NCBI RefSeq assembly: GCF_018873765.1
Contig: NC_057923.1
Coordinates: forward strand, 11,916,413 to 11,980,412
Length of the DNA: 64,000 bases
Source of the DNA: Telopea speciosissima
Taxonomy: Eukaryota > Streptophyta > Magnoliopsida > Proteales > Proteaceae
Direction of reading: 5' to 3'
The notes under the pieces were generated by a model that saw only the letters and a list, made by a program, of their open reading frames with translations, was not told where the DNA came from and made no database searches. Both the position numbers and the translations under genes were made by a program. Positions 55,587-64,000 of the stretch are shown in pieces; positions within the stretch are counted from its first letter, which is position 1, and the number at the start of each line of letters is the position of its first letter.

Positions 55587-56069
55587 CACAAAAACAGGTG
55601 GTGAGATCAGCTAATGTAAATTAATGATGATGTGACGTTAGGATTAAGTTACTTAACTAGGGTTCAATGATGATATGCCGTTAGGATTGGACGTTGTGTT
55701 CATCATTAATTTCCACTCCTATTATTCATGATCGGAATTACCTTTCTCTAATCCAATGAGAGGGCTAGAAATATTTTTTTCTTAAGAAAAACTAAGTCCT
55801 TTTGAATCCAATCAAAAAATTTAAAAGAAAAAGCCCAAAAAGGACTGGCCACACTATTGTTTCCCATCTTTATATACAGTGAGTCTAGCTCTAACATAGA
55901 GTACGTAGTAGATCCAAGCATAAGTTATGCTTAGCAGATATGCTCATAATGCACCTTCTATCATGTTCCTGTCATTTAGGTGGTCCATCTAAGAAGGCCT
56001 TTCTCTATGGTCCATCAAACTAATTTTGACATGTGACAAAATGATGTAGCAATCTTAAATGCTCACAGA

Positions 56070-56235
56070 TATCGGCACCGGTATCAATCACAATATCAAT
56101 ATCGATATGTATCAATCTTATTAGGTTGTATTTGACTGATATGCATGGGATCAAAACATCATTTTTCTAAAAAAAAGGGTTACTATACTGTATCGGCGAA
56201 TGCGTTCGATTTGATACCGATATCTAAAACCATGT
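56070..56235. mobile_element. CGATAT-rich element, short relative
   Basis: It contains GATATCGGCACCGGTATC, ATATCGATATGTATC and, at the right, ACCGATATCTAAAACCATG, with an AT-rich centre. The right terminus resembles the CATGGTT end of the 34233 element. Borders were not resolved. Confidence 0.4.
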
Positions 56236-56622
56236 TGTAAGGATTAAAGCCAAATTCAATTATATAACCCACGTATAAACATTTTTCCTGTTATTTTGGT
56301 TGTTTATTTATTTTCAACAAATTTTTAACAATTTATGAAACTATTGTGTAACAGATTTAAAAAACTTTGTTTAACCACATAGCCAACAGTGGGGGTCCTA
56401 ACCCCTATCTGTCCTTAAAATTTGGGCACCACTCAAACTGCCATGAGGTAGATATTAGGGCGTAGAAGATACTAGAGCCCTTTATTTAATGCAAAATAAT
56501 TTAGATATTGTACATTGTTTGGATCCAGGTAACAAATTTACTCAATTGTGATTATTAGATTGAATCCAACTAGTTAACATTTTTAGTCTTCTATCTGTTG
56601 ATAATTTTGTAAAAGCTATTTT

Positions 56623-56750
56623 AGGCTTTGGTATGCATTCTCAGAATAGATTTTAGGTTTAGAACGCATTCAGAAACCGATTCTTCTCTATTTTCCTACT
56701 ACAAATGTGTTCTAAACCCATAACCTATTATATTCTCTCATTATTAGGAA
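56623..56750. mobile_element. Short MITE with GGTTTGGTA-type ends, copy 3
   Basis: CTTTGGTATGCATTCTCAG, GATTTTAGGTTTAGAACG and a complementary GTTCTAAACCCATAACC arm mark a third copy of the 54616 family. Confidence 0.55.
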
Positions 56751-57870
56751 AGGGTATGATAACTTGAAGGCCCATATTTGTCACTACGCTAGTGACAGAG
56801 CCATGGAACATGGGCATGGGCTAAGAAATAAATACTAATATCAATGGGTCCAATTGGGCTTATGTTGGCCAACACCAAGATGTATTCCCTTAGTATCACA
56901 AACCCAAAGCCCATCAAATTTATATATTTTTTTCCTCTTAGATTTCAATGTAAAACACTTAATTGTGAGATATTAAAGGAGGAATATATTATTGAAATGA
57001 AATATAAAAAAATTGGAAAACCAATTCCATTTAAAATTTTAGGATATTGTTTTGGCAAGATATTGTTGGTATCTTGATCATTGATAAGGGAAGAAGAACA
57101 TGGCCCGATCGTGTGGCCCTTGCACCTGCGTTAGGGGCCAATGGAAACAAAGGGTTTTTTCATTTTGTAGGGGGTGGGGCGGTCATTTCAACGGAGGCTG
57201 TGTTTGGATGCTGGGCCCATGCGATTGGCTAGCACTCTTCCTATATCAGAGAAATATAAATAAAATTCACAGATGATATTTAACTATTAGGGGAAAAAAA
57301 ATGCTGTCAGACTAAGTACTGCACGCTAGTGCTTCACTGTGTCTATCTCTCTCTTTCCACGTTTAAAACCCTTATTTGGAATCTGGAGCAGTAGAGTACG
57401 AGTAATAATTAATAATTCTCATGTTCTTACAAAGCCTACCCCCATCCATTGGCCCTTAAACCTTCGACCTTTAGTTTCCAGTTCTAATTTTGGTTCAATT
57501 CCATGGTCGAATCACCATACAGTAGAGAACCAATTAACATAAAACTTTTTTTAATTAAGATAGAATGTGATAAAATCTCCAATTCAATTGGTACAGTAAT
57601 TGGTTTGACCAGTGTAATGGTGACCGATTCACAAGTTAATTATGGCGCATTATTCTTGTAACCCTTTCAGCAGAAGCCAGTATCTACCTTTCGGAACCTC
57701 TCTTCAACAAGCATTAATATCATATCATTCCGATCCCCTGTTACCATCCAGTCTCTCGATGGGAAAATACCTTACGTTTGTCATGTTCTCTATTTGTTTT
57801 ATGTATTTTGCTTTCCTTTGCTTGGTATTGGACGCGTATGAATGAATAACATCCTTTCTATCAAAAAACA

Positions 57871-58480
57871 AAATTTGTAGGTGCAAACTTGGAATAATCT
57901 CTTTCTCCTTTGGGTTCACAAATGCCCTCTTAAGTTTTAATATTTTCCAAAATACCCTTATGAATTCCAAATAAGGGATTACAATTAGGGATGTAAACGG
58001 ATCGGATTCGGATCGGATACGGATCGGATGTGATCGGAGCCGGATATTCCCCGACCAATTCGGATACCTCTAAACGGATTCGGATGCGGATCGGATTCGG
58101 ATTTTCGACCATCTTTACATCTCCGCCTTGTGTAACCCGACCTTCCTCCCCTAGTGGATACAATTCACTCTCAATCCATATCTCTTAGATCATGATTCTC
58201 TTTTCATCATATTCTAGAACCTATTGAATCTTCAAAACCCTCAAAATCATTATTTACTTAATTTTTATTATTAAGTATTTGGATTTTTTTGGACGGATTT
58301 TAATCGGAGTATTCGGATTATTTCCGGATATCTCTAAACGAATACGGATGCCCCTAAAGCGGACACGGATGCAGATTCGGATTCGGATTTCGGTTATCCA
58401 TTTACATCCCTAATTACAATTGGGGCAATAGGAACATAGCTGCAACCTGGGCAGCAACCAATTTTTGTCCTGCAATCACC
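57871..58480. repeat. Older repeat split by the 57986 element
   Basis: TTTGGGTTCACAAATGCCC, TATTTTCCAAAATACCC and, beyond the inserted element, CTGCAACCTGGGCAGCAACC match in order the complement of 61741-61890, in which no insertion is present. Confidence 0.6.
57986..58412. mobile_element. hAT-like MITE with TAGGGATGTAAA ends and CGGAT arrays
   Basis: Terminal inverted repeats TAGGGATGTAAACGGAT and (complement) TAGGGATGTAAATGGAT are flanked on both sides by ATTACAAT (57978-57985 and 58413-58420), a perfect 8-bp duplication. The outer 100 bp on each side are arrays of CGGATCGGATTCGGAT-like motifs. The 427-bp element has no coding capacity. Confidence 0.9.
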
Positions 58481-60090
58481 ACCTTGTTTTAAAAATCGGT
58501 TGATCTTGACTCCAATGGTTCCTTGTCCAAAATCTAAGGTTAGGGCAATTTAGGACGAATTCCAGTCTATTTTGATCCGATCCAAATCTCAATTCCAAGT
58601 GTTTAAACCTTGACAGTGAGCTTAACATGCCCATGTGATATATAAAATCAACCCACTTACGACAAGTTGATACATGGCAAGGTTAGAACGAGGAACTCTA
58701 ACTTCTACAATATAGATTCACAAAAGTCAATGTTATAGTGTGCCAGAGATGTCAGGCACGCCACCCTCTCGTGGAAAGGTCTATGCACACTGTCCTCGAA
58801 CAGAGAGGCCTAGACATTCCTTCGTCATGCTAAAAAGTCAGATTTATACATCTGCCACTTCCCCTGTAAATAAAAAGGTGAACCTCAAGATAAATTCTTG
58901 AGACAACATTCGTAAATTATTCCATTCACTACTGCTCTCTTACCATTCCAAACTCTTATCTAATTTTTAGATTCTAATTTAAGCATCAGAGAGTCTTCAG
59001 CAAAGTCCAACTTTGTCCTTCTCTAATTGTGCTCACTTCCATTCAGATTTCAGTGACAACGCTTTCCAATTCACATTAAAATAGAAAATGGATTAACTAC
59101 ATCACTAAATCCTAGAAAGACAGTAATCCTTGTTTTATAGGTAAAACGTACAAAATCAAAGCACCATCCACTAGCTAGCTAGCTAGCTTCCTATATCCGA
59201 TTTCCCCCATTTCCTCACGTTTGATGTGATAGTTTATTGCCGACCCATTATGTGATATTTCCTTGTCTTTCACGTGGCCATTATCTCACTTCCCTCAACT
59301 TTCTCCACATATTTAAAACGTGAAGAAAACAAAAAGTTACAGTACCAACCCCATTATTACGTTGCGCAACTTGTTCCTTTCGTATTTTCAGACACTCACA
59401 ATTGCCCCCAAATCAAAGGTACTTTTTCTATTTCCTATATATAATTCTCTGACGAAAGGGGAATTCATTCTCATCTTCTGCAAATGAATGCCCCTTCATA
59501 GATGAGATGAGTTCGATCTCATCATCCACAGAGAGAGAGAGAGAGAGATTTCAATCTCATCTTCTGAAGATGATATGAGATGAGAGATGAGTTGATAAAA
59601 TGGGTTGGATAGATCTCATCATCTTGTGCATGTGAATGAGGTTTAGCTCTCATCTTCATATAAAACTTGTTCTCATGTGGGATTGCTTACATTGTTGTGA
59701 CAACCTTTAAAAACCAAAGGATAATATTATTCCACATCAGCAGAATACCTAACTTTTGCTTCACATAGAGGAAAGAAAAGCCACCAGCTGGGTCATCAGG
59801 TCAAGTGTCCTTAACTTGAGTTTGAAATAACTATACCAATCTAGGGTTTGCAAAAACCCTTAATAATAATAATAAAGATCACCACATGGTGGTTACACTA
59901 CCTAGCTTGGAACCAGACATGGATGGACCTTTGGTTTTTGTTTTACAATTTTTTTCAATGATATAGTGAACATGGTTTTATTGTTCACATGTGAGCACCT
60001 CCCTTGTTACCGTTTAAAGAGTTTGGTTCATGTCCAAGTCAATATTTGCTTGGCCATGCACGAAAATGGATATATAGTTAGGGTTACTTG
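58481..60090. other. Intergenic, nothing recognised
   Basis: AT-rich DNA with a (GA)n near 59531-59547, a (TAGC)n at 59169-59188 and repeated GATGAGAT/ATCTCATC inverted segments at 59500-59660. No gene-like frame. Confidence 0.5.
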
Positions 60091-60113
60091 GCTCTCTCTC
60101 TCTCTCTCTCTCT
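60091..60113. repeat. (CT)n microsatellite
   Basis: About eleven CT units in intergenic DNA. Confidence 0.9.
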
Positions 60114-60485
60114 TAAGTTCAAAATACTTACTTGGGTTTAGACTTCAGACACATCTTTCATCCACAAGCCACCAACCCAATTGCCTAAACATTAGTGGAA
60201 AAAGAAGGAAACCTATTTACTTCCTTATTCTTTCTCAATCTTTTCTTCAAAATAAAAAATTTTCATTTCTTATGGGAAAAGAAACTCCTGCCAACTTAAC
60301 TAAAAAAGGGTATATCCACTGCATGATGGAAAATTATCTCCTCCAGATCTCTGCCCAGCCCAGTTCCCTAGTCCCTTTAATAAGGGAGGGGGTGGACCCC
60401 ACCCGGGCAGACTGTTCAGGCAAGAGTAAGGTGGTCATTATCCGCCCCCTTATTAGGGAAACTGGGAAACTGGAGGGGATAAAGA

Positions 60486-60612
60486 TCTGTGCATGAGGCT
60501 CTCCCGCCACACAACCGGCCTTACCCCATTTCGCAGAGAAGCTTTTGCTCGACTTAAACCCACGACCATTAGATCATAATGGAGCAACCTTATTGTTGCG
60601 CCCGTGTCCGAC
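60486..60612 (-). mobile_element. Diverged tRNA-derived SINE
   Basis: On the minus strand a B-box-like GGTCGTGGGTTTAAGTC is followed by GGGTAAGGCCGG and GGGAGAGCCTCATGCAC, parallel to the SINE at 17537 (GTAAGGCTGTG; GGGAGCCTCGTGCAC). Ends and duplications are not resolved. Confidence 0.55.
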
Positions 60613-61112
60613 CTCTTCCTACCAACTTAACTGTTAACTCCAATTAGGGCAAGTATTAGATTAACCACATAATTATACTAAGAGTTCCATAAGAATCCAT
60701 AAGACATGAATAGGTTTAAGTTCATAAGAGTCAATTCTTAGGGGAAACATAAAGTCAATTAGCTTGTTTTGATAAGGAAAAACTAAATTAATTATCATCT
60801 AAATAGATTACTCATGCCCTTTTCAAGATAAAGTCCCATGATTATCAGATCTAAACCATATGAATTAACAAATCTAAACCCCTTTTTTTTTTCCCTCAAT
60901 TTTCTTGTTGTTGAGATAATAAGCAAAAACAGTCTCACTTATTACAGTATTTGGATTTAATAGATACTGTGTCTCTCTATTATATATTACAACCCAGAGG
61001 TGGACTAGTAACTAACATTGAAAATTCTTAATAGTATTACTATGGACATAACAGCTACTATATATAACTTCAAACTATAAAAACTTATATAAACTATAAA
61101 AATTTTATTTGT

Positions 61113-61431
61113 TCAATCGTTGTTAAGTAACTGCATAGACCAGAGATCCTCAACACTTGGCCAGAAGTTTTCATTTGATTCAGTAGGTAAAGGAACTGGG
61201 AAAGCTTCCAAGGTTCCAGCATAAGATGATGGTGAGTAAACTTCCATTCCATCTCCAACTTCATAAATGTTATTACTTGTGCTAGTAGCTTCATTGTGGT
61301 TCAGTTCATGAGGATTATTCTGTCTTGGATATGGTTCTGCTTGCTTAATATGCTTTTGAATCCTTGTTCTCCAGTAATTCTTTATTTCATTATCAGTTCT
61401 TCCTGGAAGATGTTTTGCAATCTTTGACCAC
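61113..61431 (-). CDS. R2R3-MYB transcription factor, subgroup 20, last exon only
   Basis: This exon starts after TTGCAG at 61432 with one base completing an Arg codon and ends with TGA at 61113 (105 full codons). It encodes the end of the R3 repeat, [20 protein letters not shown], then [12 protein letters not shown], typical of the subgroup that includes MYB2, MYB62, MYB78, MYB108 and MYB112. The C-terminus [19 protein letters not shown] carries the subgroup 20 motif. These proteins bind DNA through R2R3 in the nucleus and regulate stress, hormone and senescence programmes. The exons for R2 and the start of R3 are not found up to 64000, so the preceding intron exceeds 2.5 kb or the gene is broken. 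The exact orthologue cannot be chosen. Confidence 0.93.
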
Positions 61432-61740
61432 CTGCAAGGTAGAGAGGTATATATATGTTTGTAAATGAAGAAAAGCTAGCTAGGAAATCTATAAGAATTT
61501 TCAAACTTTGGGTAGAAACCAACAAATCATAATTTATTAGATTATTTACAAAAATACGGAACTACTGATCAAATAAATAAAGCTTTGGTTTTCAAATATT
61601 GTGAGATAATTTCCTTTACACTACCCCCATTAAGATGAGCTTGTCTCAATGGTAGTCCACTATTTTAGCCACGTGGTAGGATGATGTGGCAATTCCCACC
61701 ATTGATGGGTTGTAGGAATTGAATTTTCCTGCTACTTGGG

Positions 61741-61890
61741 TTCGCAGCAAGAGAAATGAAATCTCAAAGGATATTTTGGAAAATACTAAAACCTAGGAGG
61801 GTAATTTGTGAACCCAAGGGGAAACTGAATTATTCCATTCCTTTGGTTGTGAGCCTGGGTAGCAGGAAAGTCCCTGCAACCCGGGTAACA
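61741..61890. repeat. Intact copy of the repeat split at 57871-58480
   Basis: CCTGCTACTTGGGTTCGCAG and CCTGGGTAGCAGGAAAG form loose inverted ends around TATTTTGGAAAATACTAAAA and TTTGTGAACCCAAGGGG. It is the complement of the interrupted copy and probably a MITE. Confidence 0.55.
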
Positions 61891-62016
61891 GCAAAAAATT
61901 TTCCATTGGATAGACAGATCCAAGTTTGGACCAGTCACCCTCAAATTTCATAACCTTATGTAATCATATACTCTTCCATGTACTGGCACCATGCACGTAC
62001 CTTCTAATGGACCTCG

Positions 62017-62170
62017 CTCTCCTCCAGCCGTGGTGGGAGGTGGAGGATCCAGTTCAGCAGAAACAGGGGGGTTTTGGTCATTTTATAGGGAGGACCGCCT
62101 GTGAAATGACCCAAACACCCCTGTTTTTGCTCGACTGGATCCTCCAGCTCCCGTCACAGCTGGAGGAGAG
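62017..62170. mobile_element. Foldback MITE with CTCTCCTCCAGC ends
   Basis: The arms CTCTCCTCCAGCCGTGGTGG with GGAGGATCCAGTTCAGCA, and the complementary right arm ending GCTGGAGGAGAG, pair over about 65 bp; the loop is short. A partial arm recurs near 328-353. No clear target duplication. Confidence 0.75.
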
Positions 62171-63317
62171 CCGAATACCCTTCTCATACTCCTTATATTT
62201 TCAAAGCTTTATTTTGTTAGACTGGGGTCTACCTTCTTCCCCAAAATATGGACCTCATCCAATCTGCCGCATGGGATATATTTGAGCAGTTGAAATAAGT
62301 TTATCTAAACGGGCAGTTGAGGATACCTATGCACTAACATTATAGGGTTCTTATAGGAATTTTCAAAAACACACATTCACAGACTACATAACAGTGGCAA
62401 TAAAAATTATGTGGTAACTGATTCAGCTTCATTTACAGTTAACATTGACAGTAAAAATTGCAGTTGCATCAGCAAAAATGAATGAATGAGGTTTCACATC
62501 AGATAATTACCAAGTAAGTAAATATTGATCATTTCTCTTCTCAAAAAAAAAAAAAAAAGGGTTAGTATTATTCAAATTCTAAGCATGTATGTGGTCCTAG
62601 AAATTACATTCTTTCCTCCTCATATAACAGATACATGGACCATTTTTTTTTTTTTTTGGTAATAGCTCTTTATTTAGTAACGTAGAACCTCATGGCTGAA
62701 GATTACAGAACTCCAAAATCCATAGATCGAAAATAGGTCATACTATCCTAGAAGGTAGCAGTTATAATCTAGTTCAATTATGGAAGTCATAGGATATGGT
62801 TTGCAATTCAATTTCTAAGGTTACAGTAATCATGATTTTCATCTTTCACTTATTTAGGTTTAAAGTTTTAATCCCTAAATAAGCACAATTAGACTTTAAG
62901 TTGTTCTATGAGACAAAGAGAGAGAGAGAGAGAGAGAGAGAGTAGGGTCACAAGTAAAACTGTAAGAGGAGTTGCTGGTAGGACCCTAAGGCAAAGGACT
63001 AATGCCCTTTGTCCTGATTTTCTTCAAAAGCCAAACCATGCATATGATTGCTTGCGAGAAAATGCCTACCCCAATCATAGGAGAAGAGCTGAATCGAATC
63101 TTCTTTGATGAGGAAAGTTCACGTGCCAGTGATTGAACTGGGCAATCCTTGAAAGGAAAGCTTTTATTGTATGGATCATGTGTCCATGGCTATCACCCCT
63201 ATATGTAGGAATTAATTTGGTCGACAAAGGGCAACTAGTACACTTCATCCGAGAAAACCTTGTGGTCTTTGCACTTTCTAACTAAATTAAGCAAAGAAAA
63301 ACTAATATTTTTATGAA
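62171..63317. other. Presumed upstream intron of the MYB gene, nothing coding seen
   Basis: Contains two poly-A/T tracts (about 62541-62556, 62645-62659) and a (GA)n at 62916-62942. I looked for the conserved MYB R2 and R3 exon text on the minus strand and did not find it. Confidence 0.5.
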
Positions 63318-63393
63318 TTTTTATCCTCTCAAGTGCAGTCTAGTGCACCTTTAAAGTGCATTGGACAGTGCACTGCACTTGAGAGGATGAAAA
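63318..63393. mobile_element. Small hairpin element
   Basis: A perfect 16-bp inverted repeat ATCCTCTCAAGTGCAG (63323-63338) / CTGCACTTGAGAGGAT (63373-63388) extends with mismatches on both sides. The loop repeats GTGCAC and GTGCA motifs. Confidence 0.7.
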
Positions 63394-63507
63394 TCCAATA
63401 TATTTTACGGAATTATTAAATCTCATCTCATGAAGATACCAAAAAGGAAAATTTATCTTATGTAACATAGAAAGGAAAATAATAGCGCATTTGATGGATA
63501 ATAGTTA

Positions 63508-64000
63508 TGTTTGGAGTTTAGTCCCACATCGGTTACTAATTAGCCTACAACCCCATATGCATTTGGGAGTCCCCTTTATTTACAAGTTCAAACTTTAGGG
63601 ACCTGCCAGGGGGGACTGTTGGGAGATTTTAGTCCCACATCAGCTACTAACTAGTTTACAACGCCACCCTTGTACACTTGGGAGTCCTTATAGGCTCTTT
63701 CTTAATAAGCCCTATTCCATCTCATGCATGTGGCCCAAGAAATCCTTTTTATGAAAAGAAAATCTAATTACTAGTTAGAGGTTATAAGGTTAGATCACGC
63801 CAAACAGGAGTAGATATACCAAGGTCTCACATATTATTAACTACCCTACAACCCCCCCCCCCCTCCTTTATACACTTGGGAGTCCTTACAAGCCCCCTCA
63901 TGCATGTGGCCCAATAAATCCTTTTTTATGTAGAGAAAATCTAATTACTAGTTAGAGGTTAGTTATGACATGTAAGGTTTGATCATGCCAAACAAGAATA
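63508..64000. mobile_element. LTR/TRIM-like repeats, three diverged copies
   Basis: TTTAGTCCCACATCGG plus TTACTAATTAGCCTACAACC occurs at about 63516. It recurs at about 63626 (after CAGGGGGGAC, polypurine-like, and TGTTGGGAG) and, more diverged, at about 63820. Later copies share CATGCATGTGGCCCAA and AATCTAATTACTAGTTAGAG. This looks like tandem or nested small LTR elements running past the window end. Confidence 0.5.

Noticed and set aside
59500-59660. miRNA precursor from GATGAGAT/ATCTCATC repeats
   Set aside because: The complementary segments are short, repeated and low in complexity; no single stable stem-loop stands out.
59966-60496. 176-codon open frame in the intergenic region
   Set aside because: Includes a CT repeat (LSLSLSLL) and the end of a SINE; no recognisable domain.
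61094-61294. 66-codon minus-strand frame over the MYB exon
   Set aside because: A shadow in the wrong frame; the true frame carries the R3 end and the subgroup 20 motif.

Overview
The window is nuclear DNA of a flowering plant. It has long introns full of transposable elements, canonical plant splice sites and plant-type LTR retrotransposons, SINEs and MITEs. A broad-leaved (eudicot-like) lineage is likely, but the sequence does not name the species. There are no operons, CRISPR arrays or bacterial genes.

Three protein genes are recognisable, all on the minus strand. (1) Positions 3290-22007 hold a complete seven-exon gene for a membrane-anchored, peroxisome-type monodehydroascorbate reductase (MDAR4 class, 482 aa). 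(2) Positions 24212-51694 hold a complete 22-exon gene for a pantothenate kinase fused to a DUF89 phosphatase domain (PANK2 class, 903 aa). Two of its introns are GC-AG introns. (3) Positions 61113-61431 are the last exon of a subgroup-20 R2R3-MYB transcription factor; its other exons are not in the window. A tRNA-Pro(UGG) lies at 2314-2385, just downstream of the MDAR4 gene. I joined the exons by hand from splice consensus, reading frame and family similarity, and both full reading frames are open from ATG to stop.

Much of the rest is mobile DNA, mostly inside the introns. MDAR4 intron 6 (4028-11679) carries a 5.5-kb Ty1-copia element in the sense orientation of the gene and a 2 x 267-bp tandem duplication. 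Intron 5 (11799-16108) carries a related but internally deleted copia element in the opposite orientation. Smaller insertions include a tRNA-derived SINE in intron 3 and a 28-bp LINE 3' stub close to an acceptor in intron 1. PANK2 intron 10 (32351-43152) is 10.8 kb because of a decayed Ty3-gypsy chromovirus (33329-40881). That element is itself interrupted by a 2-kb hAT-like DNA element (34233-36238), and one LTR holds a piece of plastid accD. PANK2 intron 4 holds two more elements of hAT-like appearance, and intron 19 holds a MITE.

The 9.4-kb interval 51695-61112 and the 3' flank contain MITEs, LTR fragments, SINE remains, microsatellites and hairpin elements but no convincing gene. The most interesting theme is a group of non-autonomous hAT-like elements with 8-bp target duplications. 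Their ends are packed with a degenerate short motif that differs from family to family (CGATAC, TTTCGG, CGGAT, CGATATG). The genes themselves have no evident joint pathway: ascorbate recycling at peroxisomes, coenzyme A synthesis, and a stress or hormone type MYB regulator.
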